Source: Acholoe squamosa
Taxonomy: Eukaryota; Annelida; Polychaeta; Phyllodocida; Polynoidae
Direction of reading: 5' to 3'
DNA length: 64,000 nucleotides
Assembly: GCA_949317995.1 (NCBI GenBank)
Contig: OX439037.1
Span: 21,068,324-21,132,323 of the forward strand
The translations under genes and the position numbers were made by a program. Positions 49,185 through 61,225 of this stretch are shown piece after piece (position 1 is the first letter of the stretch; the number at the start of each line of letters is the position of its first letter). The notes under the pieces are model-generated. The model was given only the letters and a program-made list of their open reading frames with translations. It made no database searches and was not told where the DNA came from.

Positions 49185-49250
49185 CACCCTCCAGGATTGA
49201 AACTCCTGCATTGTCAGCATGATGCTCCGAAGCAGTGTTGGTGAGTAGAC
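49185..49250 (-). mobile_element. Degenerate tRNA-derived SINE head
   Basis: On the minus strand GGAGCATCATGCTGACAATG leads to GGAGTTTCAATCCTGG. This resembles the second half of a tRNA-derived promoter (a B-box with one extra T). Only the central part is recognisable. Confidence 0.4.
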
Positions 49251-49903
49251 TTGCTGGTCCAGCACATGCAGTACTGGTGCATTATCGAAGCAAAGGAGCT
49301 TAAATTATTAAGCCTTAAAGAAGTAATGTAGACAGAAGGTACTATTTCAACTACACTATATATTTAATATTTATAGATAATATCTTGAGGCACTTTCCCC
49401 TTCCATCATTACTCTATCAAACATCAGTCCACAGTAATTGCACAGCCATGTCTATCTGGATCATGATGCATATTTTCCTCTTTTATCTTGCCCAACGCTT
49501 GCTGACATACATAGTCAGATATACACCCATTCCTACACAGGCTTCCTCCATATCCCACTCCATAGGAGGGAGTGTAACTCTCTCTCTCTTCTCAGACATA
49601 ATTTTTTTTTTTTCCTACAGTGGAAGTGACTCCCGATCCATTCGGACTGGTTGTAGACCTCTGTTTCCACTGAAAAAAACAGCCATGACACTGATGTGAA
49701 GCTTGATGGCCAGCTGCAGGCTGAACCTTAGCTAGCCTCCTAGACTATTGGGTGGGATGGGGATGGAGACTCAGCATAAGGGCTCTCTTTGTATGTACAT
49801 TGGAGGGATATTTGAGAATGAACACAAGATTTTACTTATAGTCATTGATAGGTTGACTATTCTTTGCTACTACAGTTAGTTTGAGGACAGACATAGTGCC
49901 ATA

Positions 49904-50365
49904 GTGATTGGGTATCCCAAGAAAACAGTAAATACGGGAAATAACCTTACTAATTATATTGCACAACGATGTAGGGATACTACCGTAAGTCATGATATAG
50001 ATATTTTGATGATAATGTATTGTATATTGTTTTGGCAGGCCTATAATTCACATGTAAACCTTAGCAGTTGCTTAGCAGGCATGGTAATCTGTGCAGCAGA
50101 TGACTTTGTAATGCCTTCTATAAACTATAAAGCAGATAATTATTCTGCCATACCCAATTTAATTGGGAGCAAATTGGGTGCAATCTCCATGGAGCTCTTT
50201 CAATGCCTTCTAATGAAAGTAAAAAGTTCATCTGAAATAATTAGGAGCACAACAAACAAACATCACCAAATTTCATCAATTATTTTGGGCTCAAACTCAA
50301 ATTGGCCCGATCAGGCTAGGGATTATCTAGGGATAAACTTAAACTGTCTGACAATGATGTTCTGA
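49904..50365 (+). CDS. Longest open frame, 153 codons, unassigned
   Basis: Open from ATG to TGA at 50363-50365. The translation is rich in N, S and I with a hydrophobic stretch (DILMIMYCILFWQAY), and no recognised domain. The sequence is AT-rich with no third-position bias evident. It lies in the roughly 1.5 kb present only in the second block, so there is no paralogue for a conservation test. Chance or a decayed element is more likely than a gene. Confidence 0.15.
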   Translation: MIGYPKKTVNTGNNLTNYIAQRCRDTTVSHDIDILMIMYCILFWQAYNSHVNLSSCLAGMVICAADDFVMPSINYKADNYSAIPNLIGSKLGAISMELFQCLLMKVKSSSEIIRSTTNKHHQISSIILGSNSNWPDQARDYLGINLNCLTMMF

Positions 50366-51079
50366 AAAAATTGTCAGGTTGAATTGACTGAAAGGACACA
50401 GTACTCTTATTCTTGGAATCAGGCAATTTAACAAACAGTCATGCCATATTGATTCAGTTTGATTTGGGACAGAGAACCGCTCGTCCCCCAGCACAACTTC
50501 CACTCCTTTAAAACTCCTTAGACATTCTTAATATCACTGTAAATTTCCACCAGATGTGTAGCACAGTTTTGTCTAACTTCCCAATTTTGTCAGTCTGTGC
50601 ACTCTGTTACTGTTGCTACCATGTACCTTTGATGGACTTTACAGCCATTTTCTCACGAGTCCTGTATAAGTGGGACAGCCTTAACAAATTAGCTGCCATG
50701 TTCTGTGGCTGGTTCAATGTTAGCTCACTACTGTTCTTATTTCTCCGTGACATTTGAATAACTGGGAAGTCTAGATAGCAGGGCAGGGGATAACAGTTTT
50801 TGTATTGATGGGCAATTTACGCACATGGCGGGAAGCTTGTTTTGAGCATTTCAATAACAAGTATAAACCCTGTTCCCAAGTCAGTTCTCCCCTGTTCCCA
50901 AATGTCTAATGTTTACACCTAGTTGACTTAGCTCTCCTATTTCAAACATTCAAAGGATGGGAGATAAGGGGGCCATAAAAAGGTTGAACTTAAATATCAT
51001 CTTCTTTATGAGCTAGATAGATTAATTAGATGAATTTGATATGGATGAATTGGTGGGAGACTTAACCTAATAATTATGG

Positions 51080-51165
51080 TTACCCAAAGTCATCATTCCT
51101 GACCACCTAAAAGTGTAGATGTAGATACTGACTAGTTTAAGATCTTCCCATGATTTTAGTGTAGT
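51080..51165 (+). mobile_element. CACTGAAAAC-family MITE remnant, paralogue of 36905-36998
   Basis: AAAGTCATCATTCCTGACCA, CCTAAAAGTGTAGATGTAG and ATCTTCCCATGATTTTAGTG correspond base for base to the remnant in the first block. Confidence 0.65.
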
Positions 51166-51321
51166 GGTATCCTCTGCCCCAAGTAGCCTCCTCCAATTAG
51201 TACTTTTTTGCATTATTATTAATTCATAATATCCTTTTCTTACTTTCCTTCTATGAAAAGGTAGTTCATTATGAAACAGTGCTATGTCATCAGCTATATA
51301 ACACTGAAGAGGGTGCAGTTA

Positions 51322-51634
51322 GGGAGTGGTCATTTTTTAACAACAGGGGGGCTGGTGGGTTTGCGCGTGGAGGCTCAAAAAAAATTACGACCCCCACCTC
51401 TCGAGGAGGTAAAATTTTTTCAACCCTCCATAAGGGACAAAAATCACGCGCGAACGTCCCCTTTTAGCCTTTAGTAACGCGCAGGGTTTTCCATTGAAAA
51501 CAGGTGAAATTATTTTGACCCCCCATCAGAGGTGTTGAAACAATTCTGACCCCCCGGTCAAGCAGTTGAAAAAATTCTGAGCCCCCCTCAAACCCACCAC
51601 CCCACCACCTGTTTTTTAAAAAATGATCACTCCC
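51322..51634. mobile_element. PIF/Harbinger-like MITE with TTA duplication and empty site
   Basis: The ends GGGAGTGGTCATTTTTTAA and TTAAAAAATGATCACTCCC are inverse with one mismatch. TTA flanks them (51319-51321, 51635-51637). The first block at 37138-37140 has a single TTA followed by GGGTTGAATACC, a clean empty site. The interior CCCCC-rich repeats (TTGAAAAAATTCTGA, CCCCC) match 15157-15436. Confidence 0.9.
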
Positions 51635-53078
51635 TTAGGATTGAATACCAGCCTTCACATGCCCATAACCATGAACCTATCCATCGTGCTAGAAATATCT
51701 TTTTTATTAACCATATCCATTTGTACAGATAACTAACTAGTCTACCTAATGGTTGATATAATTAGAAGTATCATAAGAATGATAATATTCAGTACACAAG
51801 ATATGAAAAGCAATGTTGTGAACTGATATTTATATCATATCAATGCTCATTGTCATCACAAATTACATACTGCTTGATGAGGTACCTGCTGCAAAATGTT
51901 TCATATTCTTTCAAATTGTGATAGGGCAATGGGTGCATCCTTATGTTCCAATTATATGAACTATCAATTTATCTGTTATGTCATGAACATTCTTATTCTA
52001 TATGTTGGCCAAAAGTCAACACTTTGCCAGTCTGGCCATGCAAAATATGCTGTATGGAAACATTATGATTAGTACATCCATAGGCTAAGCCTTTATTGTC
52101 ATCATTTATATAAACAATCAGGATAGGCTCATTCCAGGATCTTGGCATTACATCACATTGTGGTTGTTCTATGGTTTTGTGAATAAAAATGAATGTGTCT
52201 ATTAATAGGAGTTTCCTTTAGCTTCACTGACAAAGTCTATAACATATGTTATGGGCAGCCAGGGGGCAGGAGCAAGTTAGGGTTAGGCTTAGTCATGAAG
52301 ATAAGAAAATGTTATTGTCATGTTTTCAAATCATTCTTATTGAGTGAAGGGAAAGCCTTGAAAAGAAAACTTCCTCAAATGACCATTTCCCAAGGAACCA
52401 TTGTCTGTTATGTCACAGACAGCAGGGGTATCTATATAGTAAGAAGCTCTGAACTATTGGCTTTGTACTGACATTGTGGCCTGCAGATGTATCACTCACC
52501 GTTTGGGACTTTGCTCGCCAAGATGTCCTGACCCAGTCAGTTACAGCATCCTAATGTCCTCATTTAAAAGGGTACATCTAAAACTGAGGTATATCACCCT
52601 TTCACCCAATGCCCACCTATATTATGCCTTTCATACATACCACTAAAATTGTCTCACTCAGAGTCATGCCTCAGACTGGTATGTATGCTTAGTTCTAAAG
52701 CAACCTCTCTCTCTCTCTCCCCACCATCACCTCAACCCACAACATTTGATGTCAATCTGTACCCTTTCATTTGGAGTTCTGTGTGGCTACCTTAAAACTA
52801 TACCCTCCCATCAGCTCCCTCCCATTATTCCGTATTTTTTTCAACTTGTTTATAGAGGTAGGTATAAAGACCTCCGAGAAGTGTAGGTTAACCTAAAGAC
52901 ATACCTTGGTCCTCCGCCCAACAAATTTGTCATGAAAAATGGATTTGCTCCTCCATCAACATTGTGAAACCATTGATGAGCATTGAATCTACCAATTGGC
53001 AATGTTCATTGAGTGAAAAATCTTATGTTATGGCAATTTTCTGGGGGAGGACGTCTAAAGGTATATGGACATCTTTAA

Positions 53079-53404
53079 CTCTTTCCAACTGGCTAGTGCA
53101 TTAAGGCACTACCATGTAAGATAGGCTAGTGCATTAATGCATTATGAGGAGGGCATTTATAATATCTAATAGCATTATCCTGGGCCCCATAAATAATTAT
53201 TTTTAATTTAATAGCAGGTATCATGGTATCATATGAATGGAAATTACATGGAGATTTCAAATCAGTCATTTCTGAATACATTTCACAAACATTGGTTCTG
53301 TCCCCAAGGTCACTATAACCCCATGTATCAATATATATGGGCCTGGGTCCTCAATCTGCCATATTCTAGGGACTTAAAACAATGATAGAGCCAGCTGGAA
53401 AGAG
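53079..53404. mobile_element. TTAA element, CTCTTTCCA(A/G)CTGGC termini, with empty site
   Basis: TTAA at 53075-53078 and 53405-53408 bounds inverted ends CTCTTTCCAACTGGCT and AGCCAGCTGGAAAGAG (15 of 16). The first block has CTTTAAGTAAACCTACCC with one TTAA at 39573-39576. Fits a piggyBac- or Kolobok-type non-autonomous element. GGCTAGTGCATTAA is doubled near the left end. Confidence 0.9.
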
Positions 53405-53712
53405 TTAAGTAAACCTACCCTAGCTGTGAATGCTGATAATGTAACGCCTTCGTAGAAGGTTGGGCATTCTGAATAACCTTCTCCCCCCCCCCACCTCTAG
53501 GGGCTTGTCGGAGGTAGAGTGTGGGGAATCCGGCGAGGAGAGGGCCTATTGATTGTAGATAAAGGTATAAGAGGGCCCACCAAAACTCCTCCTGTTCTCT
53601 TCCTCGACCTCTATAACATAATACTTAGCAATGTCCTAATATGACAATTATTCTATATATTGCATCTCTCATTTATCTAAATACTGCTGTGCCCCTAATG
53701 GCAAAGCATAAA

Positions 53713-54344
53713 TGTGGGCAGATGAGGGGGAATGGCCCTCCCTGCGGGATTTTTAGTACTGGATTTGGTCACTAGGGAAGGTACAAAGGCTAGAAATGTG
53801 AAAATAGACCAAAAATCAGTTTTAAGTACTTTTTCACCCAGAAAAAGGTGGTTTTCTCATAAACGTTCTATTTCCTGGCACTTCCTGTACATTTGGAATG
53901 CAAATGGAACGTTTTGAATCCAAAACCAGGCCTAAATAAGGGTTTTCAAAGAAATCTGTTGCCATGGCAACCAAAATCCTATTCTAAATAGGAAAAAAAT
54001 AATGTTAACTGATAGAAGGATTCATGGAGATTCATACGCTTAAAAAAGCATAAAGATACCATTTCTAGATCCAAAGCTATGCCCGAATGTATGGAAAGGG
54101 ATGGCCATTTTTTTAATTGATTATTTAAATCATTATGCTAATAAGATGCCTGATTTTATTAAAACAATGAATGATAGAGCTCATAGGCTGTATTGATATA
54201 GTCATGTCATTCCATTTTCGTGAAGCAATATCTCCGGGACTAGAAAGGCTATCTACAAGTGTTATACCTCATTTTAAAGCTGATGGCATCAATTTCAAAT
54301 TTCATATTTAACCTCGGAGGACCCTTTCCCCTCATCTGTCCACA
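53713..54344. mobile_element. Element with TGTGGGCAGATGAGGGG termini
   Basis: TGTGGGCAGATGAGGGGGAA is mirrored by CCCCTCATCTGTCCACA over about 25 bp. The first block lacks it near 39812. It shares the signature CCTCC, GGGATTTTTAGTACT, TTTGGTCACTAGGG with 12265-12694 and 37356-37862, and GTTGCCATGGCAACC at about 53960. Target duplication unclear (possibly AA). Confidence 0.75.
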
Positions 54345-54599
54345 AATGGCTGTATTCTCTGCCCACCAATAGACCATTCATGGCCTTTCATCTGTTTTAC
54401 CCTAATAGATCTAAATAATAGAACAGATGCTGCCCACAGATGGTCCGTCCATGTTCAGTGATGAGGCCCTTGAACTCTTTTGTAATTCTGTAGTTGGCAG
54501 CATTTATTTTAAATCAGAATATACAGAAAAGGCCACCTCTTCTGAATTCACTTGGTCTCTTGGGTTAGGTTGCAAACATGTATTTTAGGTGTAGCCATT

Positions 54600-54940
54600 C
54601 CATCATTAAGCCATTTCCCTCCTCCTCCTCTGAGTAGCTGCAAAGCAGTAGCAACTAATAGGAAGTGGAATTTCCCATTTCCCAAAGCCCCAAACTCTTG
54701 CAATCTCATATTCCCCCATCACAAAGGAACCTTTAGGGACTGCGAAAGGAATTGACCTTACTATGAGCACCTTCATACAGGGATCAAAGAAACCAGCTCA
54801 TTAATAACACTCTGTTATGGATTGATTTTGGAGCATTGTTATGCCATCAGCTATATAACCCTAATCAGGGTACAGTGAACTTTGGACACCAGTCATGTCT
54901 TCACATCCCCCCTAACCATGGATCTAAACGATGTGGACAA
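54600..54940 (+). repeat. Array marker segment, fourth copy
   Basis: Matches 33130-33450 and 40680-40990: CATTTCCCTCCTCCTCCTCT, GCAGTAGCAACTAATAGG, TATGGATTGATTTTGGAGCA and ATGGATCTAAACGATGTGG. Confidence 0.8.
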
Positions 54941-55579
54941 CTCATTGACTACCTATGTTTTTGGAAGTGTCTTCTGATATAAACCTTGTCCAATGGTCAG
55001 ATATGAACATGCCAACTCACAAAATTATCTTGCTGTAAATAATTATGATAAAACTGAATTAGACTAGACAAATAAATTTGGGAATTTATTGTTTGATGTC
55101 GATGATTTTGAACTGATAATAATTTTATCAGTGTTCATTGTCATCACAAATTACATACTGCTGAGTGAGGTACTTGATTTAAAATGATATTTCAAAACCT
55201 TTCAAATTGTAATGGGGCAATGGGGGCATCCTTATGCATCACTCTTATCACTTATCAGTTTATCTATTCTGACATGAAAACCTTCGGTATCTTCTATCAA
55301 GACCTTAAAAAATTCTTATCCCTGAGCTATATTTGATGTATAGAAGCAACATGATTAGGATAATTATAAGCTATCATAAATAATCTGTGAAAGATGGGTG
55401 CCATGATATGGGCTATGTTTGGCTTATTGATATAAGGATTTAAGTCATTGACTATGACATCTGTCATAGGAGACAGAAAGCGGCAGTTAATTAATGGTCA
55501 TGTTAAGTTATTGCGATAGGAAAGAGGCAAAACCTATCAAATGACCCTTACTGAGAAAATGAAAAGGTTTTATGATAAG

Positions 55580-57450
55580 AAGTGCATAAAGTGCAAGATT
55601 ACTGGTTACAGCAGCAAATAAAATGTCATACCATATAAATCTGTCCCTGTTAGAAAATATAACTTAGAGACAGCCTAGAAGGTTCTTTTGCAGAGATAAG
55701 ATAAAGGATCTTTCAAAGGACCTATTGAATTTGATAAAATACTATGTGGACCCATAGAAGGTAGAGATTATGGCAAAAATATATAACGAACTTTACTCAC
55801 TGTTTAAAAGTTTGCATACCAGGGCATCTCTTACCCAGTCAGTCATGACATTCTGGTGTTCTGATGTTAATGGTACACCCACAACTGAGCTGTCACCGCT
55901 TGTACACTTGGTGCTAATTTTACATGTATGTCAATCTCTTTTTTAGCTTTTTTCCTCCTCTCTATTTTTCTCTTTCTCACTTCTCTCTTTTTCTTGAATC
56001 TGTCTTCTACTTACATCATACAAGTCTTTACAACAGTGGGCAGAGAACATTGAATCAACATTGATAACTTTTTGATAGGATTGTGTTGATAGTGTCATCA
56101 ATACTTCTTCAATTTCTAATCATTTCAAATTCAGCATGAGATCAACAGTAGCCATATCTACCTTGAAATATTATTTTCAATTAAACTTTGAATAAAGATG
56201 GATTTTGTTACGATTAAATTGACAATACTAATTTCAATTGGTGTTGTTTTAATGTTGACATTTCAACTCAGAATCACCTCACCACTATCATTCAACATTA
56301 GAACATTGTTGTAACAACATTTGGTTAACAAAATGCGTACAGTAAATTAGTACTTTCAAATCCAAACATATTTCAAACCTAAATAAACTGTTGATTTGCA
56401 ATTGTTGCAAACTTTAATTCAATGCTGCATCTGCATTAGCGTGATCAGTGTTCATACAACCACTTTTATCTCCTGTTTACTTAAAAGGTGTGCATTAAAC
56501 TCTCTGCCAAATAATCATAGTCAACCAAAACTGAAGATGCTATTCCATTCACCTACAGTAGGAGTCAGGAAACTAGAACTAAAAGCGCCATTGATAGCAG
56601 TACTTACCAACATCATCCTTAACTTGAGTGGTTGCATTTTCTATAAGGGATTTGAACTCTGTTTAAGAAAATAACATGCTACCAAATAATGATAGGTGCA
56701 ACTGTAACTAATCACTTAGGTTGGGAACTGGCAAGTGATATCACACACTCAGAGATCTCAGTTGGATAGTCCATAGATGTCTCACTACTGGGTGATTGTC
56801 CTGATAAGGGTCCTCCTATGTATTATATCAGTCCTAAATAGAATATCTGTCTAGCCCTTGTTCATGAAGCGATTAAAACAGTATGATAGCATGTGGAATC
56901 TACATGGCACAGTGAATTCTGTTTAATCATATACCTAAGAGCCGAGTTATGCTACACATCAAGATGACTATTATGTATGGATTATTAATGAAATGTGAGC
57001 TACAGGCAGTTTTTATGAAAAGCAGTGTGGAAAACCTGCACTACAGCTATAATCTTCCACAAGGGATGTACTGGATGTGGTACTGGGTCTGTAAGTGAGC
57101 CTGTGGGGAGGAGTGATGAATGGTAGGCTGAGCAGCTCGGCTCTGGGTGGCATTGAGCATGTCCAGCTTTCAAACTACAGAGACTGATATGATATGTTAA
57201 GCTTAGTGATGGTCCACCTAGCCAGGAATTAGGTCCAGTCTTCAAAGTAGGCTATTGATGTTGTACCACCCAGTATCATCTAAACACACGGTAGGTTGTA
57301 CTGTAGGGCTTACTGCTTAGGTACAGGATTCTTTTATTTATCGTTGGCTAACATGAACAACTATTTCCTTGGGGTGTATAATCTACCATTGCAGTTGAGG
57401 AGAAAGAATGGGAAGAGCCAAGTCAAATGAACAATATCACATTTTCAATC
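55580..57450 (+). repeat. Duplicated block, second copy of 41740-43720
   Basis: Same marker order as the first copy, offset about 13.8 kb, with small indels only. Confidence 0.85.
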
Positions 57451-57840
57451 TCAAATAGACAATTGAAACTATTTGTAATATGTATACCATACAGCGCATT
57501 TGTCTGTTTCAAAATTGAAATCATTTAGCTCATACCTCTGGCCCTTTCACCACTATTCAAAACTGAACAGAAGCAGAAAAAGGTTTCATCCCATAAATAT
57601 CATGCCAGAAACACCCTCTCAACAAATCATTTTTCAATCATCAAAATTGGTCAATCAATTCTAGGTTTTACAAGATCAAAGACACTCAGATCCACTTCCC
57701 ATAAATTGCATAAAATAGGGTCATTTTACTTTTTCATTCTTTTCTTGGAGATCATAATAATGTTGTGCACATTCACAACCGCCACTCCACCACACCCTGA
57801 GGTGTTACATATGGTATTTTGCATGACTACAGCAACACAT

Positions 57841-58097
57841 GAAGAGTTTGGTTCCAAAATGCAATAAACGCAATTTTGAAAAAATAGGCCAATATTTCAA
57901 ACGCCAACAGTTTAGAGATACTTTAGTGTAACACAAAAACTATTTTCTTTAAAAAATATATTTTTCAGGTGTCCAGATTTTGTTTGATTAAGATTTTATC
58001 ATGATAGCACTAAAATTAACTTCAGGGTAGCAACACAAATACGGGTATATGCTGAAAATCTGAAATGGATTAATTGCGTTTTGGAATCAAACTCTTC
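57841..58097. mobile_element. 257-bp element, GAAGAGTTTG termini, ACAT duplication
   Basis: GAAGAGTTTGGTTCCAAAAT at the left is mirrored by GGAATCAAACTCTTC at the right. ACAT lies on both sides (57837-57840, 58098-58101). The third block near 61090 (AGCAACATATAATGACATAT) lacks it. Superfamily open. Confidence 0.75.
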
Positions 58098-59577
58098 ACA
58101 TTTACCATGACGACCCAAGAAGCACACTTGATAAGGAAAAGAGGGAAATGGCATAGGTTGGATGAAACAAGTGAGTTGATAGCTTCCTAGTGAGTCCCAT
58201 TCATCCAACCCCTTTAGCAGCAGTGCATACTGGAGACACAACAGAATACATGAGGTACACACTTGTGGCATTTACCAACACCCCCAAAGGAGCAGATTAC
58301 TCTTACTCTACCACTAGGGCCACAATGTTGACCTTCCAAGAGGGCTGACCAAGGGCCTAACAACAACAGCCACCTTTCCTGGGGCAGTAGCTTTTAGCTT
58401 TCTCTCAATTTTTGTCATCTTTGAATGAATAAGGCAATGTGATTTGGTACCTGAGGGATGGGGGCATTTTTGTCAGTAGGTAGCTTTTGTGAAGGATGAC
58501 ATGTAGCAGGTGGAAATTGTTTGCTGATGGCATCAGAAAAGGATGTCAGGTTAGCACTAAAACATGAAATGTATTCCTCAGTATACACGTTATGTTACAG
58601 ACGGTGCATACAGAATTTCAAAGAGGTGGATAGCCAAAGTATTTGCTCCAGTAAAAATTGCTGAGAAGAGAATCAATACATGTCATATAGATCTGTGTTT
58701 GATTAGAAATCATACAATTTTCAAGAGGTGTTCGACTCTTCCCCACGGATGCACACTGCCTAGACATTTTTGAACCATCGAGACCCTACACCCGCACAAG
58801 AATCAAAGTCATATGCATATTCATAATCAGGATGCAGACACCACTCAGTGATCTCAGTAGATCGAAAAACAACTTGGTTAAAATTGTAATCATGTCTTAC
58901 TAGGCAATAGTATAAAACATGTTACATTAGAATGTGAAAGATGTGAAAGATTACCTTGGAGAGAAAGCAAGTCTTGAAACGAATTGGGTACATTGAAGTA
59001 AGGATGACCTGAGAGATAGTAGACCTAGGCAATGACCCTAAATCACCCTTCACTAGATAGGGTCACTTGAGAGAGAAACTATGCCATACATTTGAGACAG
59101 TTTCCTCCTAGGCCCATCCTGGGTGAATGGCTAGTCCCTATACTGACAATGAAGTGCCTTGTGATAATAAAGAATTTTGTCACTATGCATCAGTGATGCT
59201 CAGTGAATCTGAAGAAGGCAGTTTGTAGTCAGCCTAGGCTGAGACACTGAAATTTGGTATTTCTCACACAGACAATACCTTGATTGTTTCTGCCTCTCTC
59301 TTGTGAGCTAGCGGTTTGCATGCAAAACAGTATGACAAAGCTGAACTATACCTAGACAATCCAAAAGAGGTATACTGAAAGGGATACCTGGTCTGTATGT
59401 GGACCTGTGAGGACGAATTATGAATGGTAGGTTGAGCAGCTCATCTCTGGGTGGTGTTGAGCAGAATCAGCTTTCCAAGTACAGTGCCTGATATGACATG
59501 TAAAGCTTGGTAACAGACCACCTTGCCCTGAAATAGATCCAGTCTACAGAGTGGGTCCTTGATGTTATACCATCCAG

Positions 59578-60446
59578 GGGACTGTTGCACAAATGATGCT
59601 CGTTAAGTTGTGCTCTTAACTAAAACAGTGTTGAAAATAAAGAGCATGAAGGAGAGTAAGAAATAATTGTGTTTCATAAAGTATACTCTTCCAGAAGAAT
59701 ACCAAATGCATTCATGATCTATATTTTTTATGTTCTTTGATTATTTCATGTTAGTTAATATTGGTGCTCATCCAATACTGGTGAGGTACATGGTAAAGTG
59801 CACATATTTGTGTACTACATCATCACAAGGCCCCTTAACACTTGCAAAATAAATGTGAACCCCATATGATGTTAAAAATAATTTAATTAACTAATGCAGA
59901 TTTGCGCTAAATATAGAATTAAAGGCCCTCTACAACAACTAAAATACGGTCAAATGGCCCCTAAAGGCAATTGAAAATATGCCCATAATATTAAAGAGCA
60001 TGATATTTAACAAAAAATAAAGAGCATGAAATAGTGAGCAAGATTAAGGTGTTTTTATGATGCCAAAGCTATTGGAATAATATCCTAATCAAACAAGTTG
60101 TTATCTTTATGTGATTGTATTTTGGGACTTCATGTTATATAACTATAACAAGATTACAATGTTTTCAATTTATTAAAAAACTTAGTACCCCTATTTAGGT
60201 CTGTATTACTTTTATTTATGTAACACTGGTTAAACCCCTTTACGACCACCAGAAATAAATTAAAGAACACCATCAAAATATTAAAGAATAGTTATGAAAT
60301 ACCTAACAATTTCTATAGAAATAAGGGGATCTTGCTTATCTACTAAAGAGCACAAAAATGTGTGAACACCACCTAGATTTATACTTGTAACACACTTCTA
60401 ATAGATTATAATTATGGACCACAAATTTTGATTGTACAACAGACCC
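59578..60446. mobile_element. 869-bp element, GGGACTGTTG termini, CAG duplication, empty sites
   Basis: GGGACTGTTGCAC and GTACAACAGACCC are inverse ends. CAG stands at 59575-59577 and 60447-60449. Two paralogous empty sites read CCACCTAGCATCATC (43470) and CCACCCAGTATCATC (57268). AT-rich, without a protein frame. AAAGAGCATGA recurs internally. A three-base CAG duplication was not matched to a superfamily. Confidence 0.85.
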
Positions 60447-61225
60447 CAGCATCATCTAAGCACACTGTAGGATTTACTGTAGGGTTTACTGCTTAAGACT
60501 GTTATCTTTCCATGACTCCTTCTTTTATTTTTGAGTAACATGAACAATTTCTGTGGAGTATATAATCTAGCATCGCAGTGGTGGAAAAATGATAGGAAGA
60601 GTCAAGTCAAATCAATAGTGGATCAAATAGACAGTTGCATGGCAATTAAATTCGGTTTCATGCAATGTGTGAAGCACTAGCATTCAAATGGCAAAGAAAA
60701 ATGCTAGAGCTGATAATAAAATTCTAACCTTCCCCTCCATATGTGTATACGGAGCCCATTTGTCTGTCTCAAGATCAAAAACATTTAGCTCATACCTCTG
60801 GAAATTTCACCACTATGCAAAACTGAACAAAAACCCTAAAAAGGTTTCATTCCACAAAGATCATGCCAGAAGAATCCATCTATCAATTTTTTTTTAATTA
60901 TCAAAATTTGTCAATTAATTCTGACTGTTACAAGATCAAAGACATTCAGATCCATTTTCAAAAACACATTTGCATAAAAATAGGGTCACTTTAATTCTTC
61001 ATACTTTTTTGTAGTGATATGTTGTTCCCATTGACAACTGTCACTTCACCCCTAAGGTCTTACATACATGGTATTTTGCATGACTATAGCAACATATAAT
61101 GACATATACCATAATCACATAAAGAGGCACACTTGATAAGGAAATCGAGGAAAATGGCATATGTTGGAAGAAACAGATGAGTTGATGCATTCCTAGGGAG
61201 CACCATTTATCCCATCGCTTAAGCA

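Larger units (their letters stand above)
50640..54480 (+). repeat. Large duplicated block, second copy
   Basis: Collinear with 36440-39870. Differences are mainly insertions: 51322-51634, 53079-53404, 53713-54344, and a C-rich piece of about 70 bp near 53480-53550. Confidence 0.85.

Noticed and set aside
49385-49699. 104-codon open frame on the plus strand
   Set aside because: Serine/leucine-rich translation across CT and T runs, no domain, and overlapping frames in other phases.
49904-50365. Treating the longest frame (153 codons) as a real gene
   Set aside because: Listed only as an unassigned frame: AT-rich, no domain, no codon bias, no paralogue to test it against.
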